A DNA stretch of 14,353 nucleotides from Clostridiales bacterium (GCA_012519645.1 JAAYPU010000087.1:1-14353); one strand, 5' to 3'; positions 1 to 5,291 are shown, counted from the first letter of the stretch. Numbers and translations are program-made. Notes: generated by a model from the letters alone, not told the origin.

Positions 1-112
1 AACTGAAACTAATATCTAATAGTTAAGTAACTTTTTCTAAGTACTGTAAAAGTAATCTTTATCATTAAAATTGTTATAATTAATTGAAATTATTTCAATA
101 AAATATATAGAT

Positions 113-143
113 AAAAAGAGAGAGAATAGTATTCTCTCTCTTT
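113..143 (-). terminator. Intrinsic terminator of the feoB transcript
   Basis: A 13-bp stem (115-127 pairing with 131-143, AAAGAGAGAGAAT on the minus strand) with a 3-nt loop is followed on the minus strand by a run of Ts (positions 117-113). It lies 25 bp past the stop of the last gene of the feo group, where a Rho-independent terminator is expected. Confidence 0.75.
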
Positions 144-153
144 ACCTTAACTA

Positions 154-181
154 TTAGTTCTTCGTTCTTAGTTCTTAGTTA
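154..181. repeat. Heptamer array, TTAGTTC type (4 units)
   Basis: Units TTAGTTC, TTCGTTC, TTAGTTC and TTAGTTA follow one another without spacing. The array overlaps the last codons and the stop of the small Cys-rich gene at 168-320. The same heptamer recurs at 3286-3313 and, in reverse complement, at 11249-11269. Confidence 0.85.
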
Positions 182-320
182 TACAGTTTTTCCTCATTTG
201 CTCTGAGCAACCGCCTGAGCAGCCGGGGCAAGAATTATTTTTCATACTTTTTACTGATTTGTATACTCCTAAACCGATTATGATAAAAAATATAACACCA
301 ACTAATATTGTGGGCAGCAT
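168..320 (-). CDS. FeoB-associated Cys-rich membrane protein
   Basis: A 50-residue protein. It starts MLPTILVGVIFFIIIGLGVYK, a single N-terminal membrane helix (about residues 4-20). A basic stretch (KSVKSMK) and a Cys cluster follow, C31-P-G-C34, C38 and C46. Small proteins of this layout directly downstream of feoB form the FeoB-associated Cys-rich membrane family (Pfam FeoB_associated). They are thought to assist FeoB, perhaps in the place of FeoC, though the exact role is not established. The start is fixed by an AGGAGGTG ribosome binding site that overlaps the feoB stop codon, so translation is probably coupled to feoB. The last three codons and the stop (ACT AAG AAC TAA) lie within a heptamer repeat, so the C-terminus is repeat-derived. 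Confidence 0.85.
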   Translation of the reverse strand: MLPTILVGVIFFIIIGLGVYKSVKSMKNNSCPGCSGGCSEQMRKNCITKN

Positions 321-332
321 ATGCTTCACCTC

Positions 333-2339
333 CTAATGAGCAAGTACTGATATCTCTTTTCTTTTATTGTTTGCTCTTTTTATCAAGAAAGCTAAAACTA
401 CCGCATATAAAACAGCAACAATAATTGCAGGAACAAAACCAACTGCAGGTTCACCATAGACTAATATGGTTCCTATTTGAGTAATAACCATGGCCAATAT
501 ATATCCAATACTTAACTGAAATAAAATTGCCTTCCCGAGCCATTTACGGCTACCTAGTTCTGAATTCATGGCACCGATAGCTGCAAAGCACGGGGGTGTG
601 AATAAGTTAAATACTAAAAATGCATATCCGGTAACCGGTGTAAAAAATTGTGTCAATATACCGCCGGGTATATGCAGAGCTTCCTCTGATGAAGCAATCA
701 ATATGATGGCGAAGGTTGCCACGACATTTTCCTTTGCAACAAATCCGGAAAGCGACGCTGCCGCTAACTGCCATCCAATAAAGCCTAACGGTATCAACAG
801 CGGTGCTATAAAGCCGCCGATGGAAGCTAATATGCTCAAACCTGAATCCTCTACTACCTGAAAATTCCAGCTATATGTCTGCATAAACCATATGAGAGTA
901 TTCATTACCAGTATGATAGTAGATGCTTTTACGATAAATGATTTGGCTTGTTTCATCATTTGCTTGAATGCATGCTTTAAGCTTGGCACTTTATATTCGG
1001 GTAATTCTATAATAAATGAAGATGTGTTTTCCCATACAAATATTTTTTTAAGTAGAAGCCCTCCGATTATAATCATTATAATAGCTAAAATATAGACACT
1101 TGGCGCTACCCAAGACTCACCCGGAAAAAAGACTGCCGAAAACAGTGCAATTATAGGCAATTTTGCGCCGCATGGAATAAAAGGTGTCAATATGGTCGTG
1201 ATACGTCTTTCATTAATATCTTCTATAGTTCTTGTTGCCATAACTCCCGGGATAGAGCATCCTGAACCGACGATCATAGGAATAATAGATTTACCTGATA
1301 AGCCTATTTTTTTGAAATAACGATCCATGACAACTGCAACTCTTGCCATATAACCGCTGTCCTCTAATAAGCCAAGACAGAAAAACAGCACCATGATCAA
1401 TGGTAAAAATCCGACCACTGCACCCACACCGCCAATAGCTCCGTCCACAATAAGTGCCTGTAGCAGCGGATGCACTCCAATACCTTCAAAGAAACTATTA
1501 ACTGCATTCGGGACTATTTCTCCAAACAGAACATCATTGAAATAACCCGATAGAAATCCGCCTAGCCCGCCAATAGAAAAAGCATATACTGCCCACATAA
1601 TAGCTGCAAAAATCATCAGTCCCAAAATTCCATTAGCTACGACTCTGTCGATTTTATCGCTTAGTGTTATTTTACTGGCATCACGCTTTTTATCTAAATG
1701 CTTATTAATAATCGACTTTACAAATTGCTGCCGTGCTTTATCTTCGTCATCCGTTCCTTTTCCTTCAAATTGAGGTGCAGCTTGCAGAACATTACTATTT
1801 ACAGCTTCTGCAGAAGCCTGCATAAGCTCTTTCAGACCTTCGCCTTGATTTGCAGAGGTTTCAATAATTCTGCATTTAAGTGTATTTCCTAATCCTTCTA
1901 CATCTATCTTATCACCATAACGTTTTACCATATCCTGTTTATTTAACGCAATGACCACAGGTATACCCAGCTCTAATAATTGTGTAGTAAAAAAAAGACT
2001 TCTTTCCAAACTGCTTGCATCAATAATATTGATAATAACATCCGGTGTTTCACCTAATACAAAATCCCGTGTTATTGCCTCTTCACTGGTATAGGGAGAT
2101 ATAGAATATGCGCCCGGCAAATCCACAACTCTGATATCACTGATATTTTTATGATCCGTATTATGATTGTTACCTGCCTTTGAATGGCTAAAAACTCTTT
2201 TATATTTTCCTCTCAAATTTGCTTCTTTTTTTTGAACGGTTACACCCGGCCAGTTACCCACATACTCTGTTTTGCCTGTGATTGCATTGAATAAAGTGGT
2301 TTTTCCTGAGTTTGGGTTGCCCGCTAATGCAATTTTCAT
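333..2339 (-). CDS. feoB: Ferrous iron transport protein B (FeoB)
   Basis: A 668-residue Fe(II) uptake GTPase/permease of the cytoplasmic membrane. The N-terminal G domain has G1 GNPNSGKTT (7-15), switch I NWPGVTV (29-35), G3 DLPG (73-76), G4 NKQD (133-136) and G5 SAN (162-164). A helical spacer runs to about 225. The membrane part follows with LEDSGYMAR (325-333), the two gate Cys motifs GSGCSIPG (358-365) and PFIPCGAKLP (386-395), and TPPC (581-584). The length is normal for a FeoB without a fused C-terminal FeoC domain. The segment between switch I and G3 carries an extra His/Asn-rich stretch (about 51-66). The ATG is preceded by TAGGAGGAAT. A Fur box about 42 bp upstream of the start indicates iron repression. 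feoA lies upstream in a separate unit and the small Cys-rich gene is directly downstream. Confidence 0.97.
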   Translation of the reverse strand: MKIALAGNPNSGKTTLFNAITGKTEYVGNWPGVTVQKKEANLRGKYKRVFSHSKAGNNHNTDHKNISDIRVVDLPGAYSISPYTSEEAITRDFVLGETPDVIINIIDASSLERSLFFTTQLLELGIPVVIALNKQDMVKRYGDKIDVEGLGNTLKCRIIETSANQGEGLKELMQASAEAVNSNVLQAAPQFEGKGTDDEDKARQQFVKSIINKHLDKKRDASKITLSDKIDRVVANGILGLMIFAAIMWAVYAFSIGGLGGFLSGYFNDVLFGEIVPNAVNSFFEGIGVHPLLQALIVDGAIGGVGAVVGFLPLIMVLFFCLGLLEDSGYMARVAVVMDRYFKKIGLSGKSIIPMIVGSGCSIPGVMATRTIEDINERRITTILTPFIPCGAKLPIIALFSAVFFPGESWVAPSVYILAIIMIIIGGLLLKKIFVWENTSSFIIELPEYKVPSLKHAFKQMMKQAKSFIVKASTIILVMNTLIWFMQTYSWNFQVVEDSGLSILASIGGFIAPLLIPLGFIGWQLAAASLSGFVAKENVVATFAIILIASSEEALHIPGGILTQFFTPVTGYAFLVFNLFTPPCFAAIGAMNSELGSRKWLGKAILFQLSIGYILAMVITQIGTILVYGEPAVGFVPAIIVAVLYAVVLAFLIKRANNKRKEISVLAH

Positions 2340-2380
2340 AATTATTCCTCCTAAAGCATATTCCTCTATAGTTTATGTAT

Positions 2381-2399
2381 AATAATGAGAATCATTATC
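2381..2399 (-). promoter_or_regulatory. Fur box upstream of feoB
   Basis: On the minus strand the site reads GATAATGATTCTCATTATT, matching 16 of 19 positions of the Fur consensus GATAATGATAATCATTATC. It ends about 42 bp before the feoB ATG. I could not place -35/-10 elements with confidence; a weak TTGATA overlaps the site. Iron-dependent repression of feoB by Fur is the expected function. Confidence 0.85.
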
Positions 2400-2453
2400 A
2401 ATTAGACTTTTTAAAAAATGCGGCTTTACCGCTTCAAGGAGCTTCGCTCCTAT

Positions 2454-2481
2454 TAAGAGATTAGAGGTTAGAGGTTAGTGT
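2454..2481. repeat. Heptamer array, TTAGAGG type (4 units)
   Basis: Units TTAAGAG, TTAGAGG, TTAGAGG and TTAGTGT. The reverse complement of this heptamer (TAACCTC) forms the array at 11571-11598 on the far side of the window. Confidence 0.85.
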
Positions 2482-2486
2482 AGGTT

Positions 2487-2514
2487 GAAATTTGCTTTAA
2501 TTAAAGCAAATTTC
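2487..2514. repeat. Perfect 28-bp palindrome, GAAATTTGC arms
   Basis: GAAATTTGCTTTAA is followed directly by its exact reverse complement. The outer arms (GAAATTTGC/GCAAATTTC) resemble the arms of hairpins at 3052-3080, 4311-4331, 11464-11489 and 11538-11560, all of which lie among heptamer repeats. There is no U-tract, so a terminator role is doubtful. Confidence 0.8.
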
Positions 2515-2553
2515 TTCAATTTTAATTTCTCTTTTCTCGCTTCTCTTTCTCTA

Positions 2554-2644
2554 ATTATCAATTGTCAATTCTCAATTCTCCATACTCCTGCCCCGAGATC
2601 AGATACCTGAGACCTGAGACCTTAATCCCGACACCTGACACCTT
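2554..2644. repeat. Mixed heptamer array (13 units) abutting the feoA stop
   Basis: Thirteen 7-bp steps in one register: ATTATCA, ATTGTCA, ATTCTCA, ATTCTCC, ATACTCC, TGCCCCG, AGATCAG, ATACCTG, AGACCTG, AGACCTT, AATCCCG, ACACCTG, ACACCTT. It passes gradually from an ATTCTCA type to an AGACCTG type. It ends on the last base of the feoA stop codon. Confidence 0.9.
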
Positions 2645-2856
2645 TATGCCAGATCGATCGCCGCTGCCATCTTTTTATCAATAGCATAACGGCTATCTTT
2701 TATACTGATAATGTAATTACCGGATAATACTGAAATCAAAGTAATCTCTTCACCTTCACTGCAACCTAAGGAGAAAAGAAACTTTGAAATTTTGTCACTA
2801 CCTGATATTTTTTTAATTTGCGCTTTATATCCAGCCTTTGCTTTTGATAATGGCAT
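2644..2856 (-). CDS. feoA: Ferrous iron transport protein A (FeoA)
   Basis: A 70-residue cytosolic FeoA-type SH3-like domain protein. It starts MPLSKAKAGYKAQIKKI and has the usual FeoA pattern: a basic N-terminal strand, SKFLFSLGCSEGEEITLIS (about 24-42) and a closing NYIISIKDSRYAIDKKMAAAI segment in which the protein returns to a beta strand. FeoA is a small partner of FeoB needed for full Fe(II) uptake. It is slightly shorter than the usual 75-85 residues but complete. The ATG follows AAAGGAAG on the minus strand. Transcription starts from the Fur-controlled promoter at 2941-2969. The gene is separated from feoB by 304 bp of repeats and a second Fur box, so the two can be regulated in parallel but separately. 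Confidence 0.93.
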   Translation of the reverse strand: MPLSKAKAGYKAQIKKISGSDKISKFLFSLGCSEGEEITLISVLSGNYIISIKDSRYAIDKKMAAAIDLA

Positions 2857-2913
2857 ATATATCTTCCTTTCTAATATATACTATTATGTAAAAGTGTAAT
2901 CATCTTTATAAAT

Positions 2914-2932
2914 GATAATGATTATCATTATC
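2914..2932 (-). promoter_or_regulatory. Perfect Fur box over the feoA start site
   Basis: On the minus strand the site reads GATAATGATAATCATTATC, identical to the 19-bp Fur consensus. It lies just downstream of the -10 element and would cover about +2 to +20 of the predicted transcript. A longer outer inverted repeat (AAAAGTGT at 2890-2897 and ACACTTTT at 2933-2940) encloses it. Confidence 0.95.
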
Positions 2933-2940
2933 ACACTTTT

Positions 2941-2969
2941 AATATATACCTGCTTTTACCGTTTGTCAA
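2941..2969 (-). promoter_or_regulatory. Sigma-A promoter of feoA
   Basis: Minus strand: -35 TTGACA (2969-2964), a 17-bp spacer and -10 TATATT (2946-2941). The predicted start is near 2934, giving a leader of about 78 nt. The Fur box sits immediately downstream. Confidence 0.88.
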
Positions 2970-2980
2970 TACGAATACAT

Positions 2981-3014
2981 AAAAAAAATTATTCTTTTTA
3001 AGAATAATTTTTTT
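2981..3014 (-). terminator. Bidirectional-looking terminator behind the MerR gene
   Basis: A 15-bp A/T-rich stem (2982-2996 with 3000-3014) and a 3-nt loop are flanked by A8 on one side and T7 on the other, so U-tracts exist in both directions. It would stop transcripts coming from the MerR gene on the minus strand just before the feoA promoter. Confidence 0.75.
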
Positions 3015-3180
3015 AATTAAGATTTATGATTTATGATTTAAGATTGAAAGAAGAAATTTTGCCCTTCAGGCAAAATTTCTACATTATCTTTCAGTTGGCA
3101 GTAAAAATCTATGAATAAAATTCATGATTTCCTTGCATAAGTTCGCCAACTATTTGCTTCACAAATAGGGCGAGCTAAGA
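3015..3180. other. feoA-MerR spacer, left half: heptamers and hairpins
   Basis: No gene seen. It contains a heptamer block at 3022-3056 (ATTTATG, ATTTATG, ATTTAAG, ATTGAAA, GAAGAAA), a 12-bp hairpin at 3052-3080 with loop CTTCA, and a two-part hairpin at 3141-3175. That second hairpin has inner arms CTATTTG/CAAATAG and again loop CTTCA. The phrase ATTATCTTTCAGTTG follows the first hairpin; the closely similar GTTATCTTTCAGTTG follows the hairpin at 4311-4331. Confidence 0.75.
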
Positions 3181-3341
3181 TCAGTTTTCAGTTGTCAGTT
3201 CAACACCTGAGACCTGAGACCAGAGACCTTAGACCTCCTCCGGGCCACGGACTTCTGACACCTGAAACCAGATATCCGAGACCTTAATTAGTTCTTAGTT
3301 ATTAGTTCTTAATTTCCTGAGACCTGAGACCAAACACCTTA
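3181..3341. repeat. Long mixed heptamer block (about 23 units) ending in the MerR stop codon
   Basis: 161 bp divide almost entirely into 7-bp steps. Three TCAGTTx units, then AACACCT, then GAGACCT-type units, a diverged GC-rich stretch (about 3237-3285), four TTAGTTC-type units, and GACCTGA-type units to the end. There is a one-base phase slip between the first and last GAGACCT groups. The final unit CACCTTA contains the MerR stop codon. Positions 3186-3214 recur inverted at 11317-11345. Confidence 0.9.
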
Positions 3342-3770
3342 AACCCGTTTCGTTTTTCCCGTATATATAAGAATAGCATCTCTTAGAAACTTTGCGGCTC
3401 CCGGTTGCTTTTTATCATAATACTCAGTAAATCTCTCATCATCCACATACATCTGTGCAAGTCCAGCATGTGCTTCTTTGGAATAAGTATCCCAATAAAA
3501 GCTTAACCACTTTCGATGCAGATCCGCAGCCCTTTGTGCCAATTCTCCTGCAGGATCTCCGGTTTGGAATGCCTGATATAAGGTTTCAAGCACTTCGTCA
3601 CCTATTCTCGTTGCTTCATCATACTTTTCCTGTGACATATTTTTAATTTTTTTATTAGATTTATCTATTATGTCATCCCCGTATTTCTCGCGTATTTCTT
3701 TGCCGTATTTGTTTTCATTTTCTTCTATCAGCTTATTTTTAAAACCAATAAACTTTTCTTTATCACTCAT
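3339..3770 (-). CDS. Predicted internal-start isoform: free TipAS ligand-binding domain
   Basis: Inside the MerR gene, ATG at 3770 (Met114) is preceded by a perfect AAAGGAG (3784-3778) with 7-nt spacing. It would give a 143-residue protein, MSDKEKFIGFKNK to the normal C-terminus, that is the ligand domain without the DNA-binding part. In Streptomyces lividans tipA, the full-length TipAL (253 residues) and a separately translated TipAS (144 residues) are both made, so the sizes agree closely. Seen: the site and spacing. Inferred: that it is used. Confidence 0.6.
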   Translation of the reverse strand: MSDKEKFIGFKNKLIEENENKYGKEIREKYGDDIIDKSNKKIKNMSQEKYDEATRIGDEVLETLYQAFQTGDPAGELAQRAADLHRKWLSFYWDTYSKEAHAGLAQMYVDDERFTEYYDKKQPGAAKFLRDAILIYTGKTKRV

Positions 3771-4109
3771 TCTTATACTCCTTTCTTTTGAATCGATAGT
3801 CTTATCGACATTGGTAATAAGCAGCTCCAGCTGTTCTCTTTTTTCAAGAAGCTTTTTACGATGTTCCTTTAGTGCCTGAAGGGCATCAAAATCATGAGCG
3901 GTTACAATTTTCTTTATGCTTTCCAGACTCACTCCCATTTCCCTGTAAAATAATATCTGCTGCAAGTGATCTACTTCCTTTTCACCATAAATACGATAAC
4001 CCGATGAATTTATTCTTGCCGGCTTAAGAATTCCAACTTCATCATAATATCGTAATGTACGCGTACTGATGCCTGCCATTCGTGCAAGCTTCTGCACAGT
4101 ATACTCCAT
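3339..4109 (-). CDS. TipA-type MerR family transcriptional regulator
   Basis: 256 residues from the ATG at 4109, which follows AGGAGGTGAAGAC. A longer reading from a GTG at 4166 is unlikely because that codon lies inside the promoter spacer. The N-terminal MerR winged helix includes TVQKLARMAGISTRTLRYYD (4-23) and SSGYRIY (35-41). A coiled coil follows (about 74-112) and then a TipAS-type ligand domain (about 118-250: MSQEKYDEATRIGDEV, AADLHRKWLSFYW, YVDDERFTEYYDKKQPGAAKFL). TipA/Mta-type proteins bind peptide or multidrug ligands and activate efflux or resistance genes by untwisting 19-bp-spacer promoters. Its own promoter has that form, so autoregulation is likely. No drug exporter is adjacent. 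A strong internal ribosome binding site predicts a second short product. The C-terminal Val codon and stop run into a heptamer repeat. Confidence 0.92.
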   Translation of the reverse strand: MEYTVQKLARMAGISTRTLRYYDEVGILKPARINSSGYRIYGEKEVDHLQQILFYREMGVSLESIKKIVTAHDFDALQALKEHRKKLLEKREQLELLITNVDKTIDSKERSIRMSDKEKFIGFKNKLIEENENKYGKEIREKYGDDIIDKSNKKIKNMSQEKYDEATRIGDEVLETLYQAFQTGDPAGELAQRAADLHRKWLSFYWDTYSKEAHAGLAQMYVDDERFTEYYDKKQPGAAKFLRDAILIYTGKTKRV

Positions 4110-4157
4110 GTCTTCACCTCCTGAACTTAGAAACAGCTTCCTGCCTCTTACTACTTG

Positions 4158-4188
4158 AATATACACCTTTACGTAACGTAAAAGTCAA
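4158..4188 (-). promoter_or_regulatory. MerR-type promoter/operator with 19-bp spacer
   Basis: Minus strand: -35 TTGACT (4188-4183), a spacer of exactly 19 bp and -10 TATATT (4163-4158). The spacer contains a perfect 15-bp palindrome, TTTACGT-A-ACGTAAA on the plus strand (4168-4182). Overlong spacers holding a dyad are the hallmark of MerR-activated promoters. It drives the TipA-like gene itself, with a start near 4151 and a leader of about 42 nt. Confidence 0.93.
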
Positions 4189-4199
4189 GAATTTTTTTA

Positions 4200-4227
4200 A
4201 CTGACAACTGATAACTGATAACTGAAA
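4200..4227. repeat. Heptamer array, ACTGATA type (4 units)
   Basis: Units ACTGACA, ACTGATA, ACTGATA and ACTGAAA begin 12 bp upstream of the MerR promoter -35. It is the reverse-complement type of the CAGTTTT/CAGTTGT units at 3181-3201 and 4342-4369. Confidence 0.85.
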
Positions 4228-4236
4228 GTATCGGTA

Positions 4237-4261
4237 AATATTTTTCATATTGAAAAATATT
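4237..4261. repeat. Inverted repeat, AATATTTTTCA arms
   Basis: An 11-bp stem (4237-4247 with 4251-4261) with loop TAT, in the gene-free spacer between the MerR promoter and the CDF gene. No U-tract follows in either direction, so its function is unknown. Confidence 0.6.
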
Positions 4262-4310
4262 AATTTTATTTATTTTCTACTTTTTTTCAACATTCCCGCT
4301 GTAAAAAAAA

Positions 4311-4331
4311 GATTTTGCGTTAAGCAAAATC
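4311..4331. repeat. Small hairpin, GATTTTGC arms
   Basis: An 8-bp stem (4311-4318 with 4324-4331), loop GTTAA. A run of eight As precedes it on the plus strand, so it could terminate minus-strand transcription from the CDF gene. Its arms match the hairpin family seen at 3052, 11464 and 11538, and it is followed by the shared phrase TTATCTTTCAGTTG. Confidence 0.65.
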
Positions 4332-4341
4332 CTCGTTATCT

Positions 4342-4369
4342 TTCAGTTGTCAGTTTTCAGTTTTCAGTT
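4342..4369. repeat. Heptamer array, TTCAGTT type (4 units)
   Basis: Units TTCAGTT, GTCAGTT, TTCAGTT and TTCAGTT, directly followed by the palindrome that contains the CDF stop codon. Confidence 0.85.
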
Positions 4370-4405
4370 CATAAAAATAAAAATTAATTAATTTTTATTT
4401 TTATG
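4370..4405 (-). terminator. Perfect 36-bp palindrome spanning the CDF stop codon
   Basis: Positions 4370-4387 and 4388-4405 are exact reverse complements. The sequence is almost all A/T. The last codons of the CDF gene (encoding HKNKN) and its TAA lie in one arm. On the minus strand the 3' arm is T-rich (ATTTTTATTTTTATG). It may act as a terminator, although no separate U-tract follows. Confidence 0.55.
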
Positions 4406-5260
4406 GTAGGGTTCAAGGTGCACAATAAGCTGGATGTTTTCGTTCATTTCATTTTGAATTCTATCTTCGATTTGATGAATCAAATCGTGAGATTCTTCAA
4501 CGCTCAGATTAGGTTCCGTCATTATGTGCATATCTACATGCAAATCTTGAGCGCTTCCCCTGCTTCTTATATCATGTGCATCTTTCACTTGTTCAAAACT
4601 CATAGCAATTTTTTTGAGTTGCTCTGTATCCAGTGCTGCTTTATCAACCAAAATGTCACAATTATCTCTGAATATTTCATAAGCTGAATATAAAATAAAA
4701 CCAGCCACAATAAGCGAAACAATAGAATCTATTACCGGCGGCAACCCCAATTTAATGCCCAAAAGTGTCAGTAACACACCTATAGTAATATAAATATCGC
4801 TTCTTGTATGTTTCGAGTCGGAAATCAGAACCTGACTGCCCCATTGCTTACCTCTCTTATATTCAAAATATGAAACTCCTATATTAATAAAGAGAGTAAT
4901 CAATAGAACCAAAAGACTTTCCGCAGTAATATGCGGTATAGTCGGATTCATAAAACGATTTAATGAATTTATTATAATGATTCCGCCGAGACCAAACAGA
5001 ATACCTCCTACAAAAAGCGCCGATAATGTTTCAAATTTTGTATGTCCGTAAGGATGATCTTCATCAATCGGTCTTGACGCCAATTGTATACCGATAAGGC
5101 ATATAATGTTTGAAGAACCGTCTGTCAATGAATGAAAGCCATCAGCTGTCATACTTGCACTTCTTATCCATGTTCCAATGAATACCTTTAAAAATGCTAC
5201 TCCAAAGTTTGCAAGAAGAATAATCCACAGCAGCCTTTTCACCTTGGCATAATTCGACAT
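4388..5260 (-). CDS. Cation diffusion facilitator family metal exporter (probable Ni/Co/Zn efflux)
   Basis: A 290-residue cytoplasmic membrane protein that exports divalent metal against protons. Six membrane helices occupy about 10-200, followed by a cytosolic ferredoxin-like dimerisation domain (about 208-288). The transport-site residues are H43xxxD47 in TM2 (GFHSLTDGSSN) and H151xxxD155 in TM5 (SDSKHTRSDI). The loop signature DHPYGHTKFE (68-77) is also present. An HD-HD site is usually linked to Zn-type CDFs, and D40 is also close to the site. The leader matches a NiCo riboswitch, which points to Ni(II)/Co(II) as the inducing metals, so I favour Ni/Co resistance over iron export despite the feo neighbours. 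The ATG follows AAAGGGGAG. The C-terminal five residues are encoded in a palindrome. Confidence 0.92.
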   Translation of the reverse strand: MSNYAKVKRLLWIILLANFGVAFLKVFIGTWIRSASMTADGFHSLTDGSSNIICLIGIQLASRPIDEDHPYGHTKFETLSALFVGGILFGLGGIIIINSLNRFMNPTIPHITAESLLVLLITLFINIGVSYFEYKRGKQWGSQVLISDSKHTRSDIYITIGVLLTLLGIKLGLPPVIDSIVSLIVAGFILYSAYEIFRDNCDILVDKAALDTEQLKKIAMSFEQVKDAHDIRSRGSAQDLHVDMHIMTEPNLSVEESHDLIHQIEDRIQNEMNENIQLIVHLEPYHKNKN

Positions 5261-5291
5261 TGTCCCACTCCCCTTTCAATACTGAAATTTA

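Larger units (their letters stand above)
2401..2553. other. feoA-feoB spacer, gene-free: hairpins and T/C-rich tract
   Basis: No coding signal. From left to right it holds a short GCGG/CCGC hairpin (2421-2433), an AGGAGC/GCTCCT hairpin (2438-2452), a heptamer array, a perfect 28-bp palindrome and a pyrimidine-rich tract (about 2525-2552). A second heptamer array follows up to the feoA stop. None of the hairpins has a good U-tract on the minus strand, so no clear feoA terminator was found. Confidence 0.7.

Noticed and set aside
1..112. Left edge as a coding region
   Set aside because: A/T-rich with stops in all frames; only a short ATTGAAA/TTTCAAT inverted repeat (about 82-98) is visible.
2438..2452. 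AGGAGC/GCTCCT hairpin as the feoA terminator
   Set aside because: Only 6 bp with a 3-nt loop and no U-tract on the minus strand.
4110..4166. Longer N-terminus of the MerR protein from the GTG at 4166
   Set aside because: The codon lies inside the promoter spacer, upstream of the predicted transcription start. The ATG at 4109 has an ideal ribosome binding site and begins the normal MerR fold.
4388..5260. CDF as a ferrous iron exporter (FieF type) because of the nearby feo genes
   Set aside because: The exporter has no Fur box. Its leader looks Ni/Co responsive, and it is separated from feo by the MerR unit.
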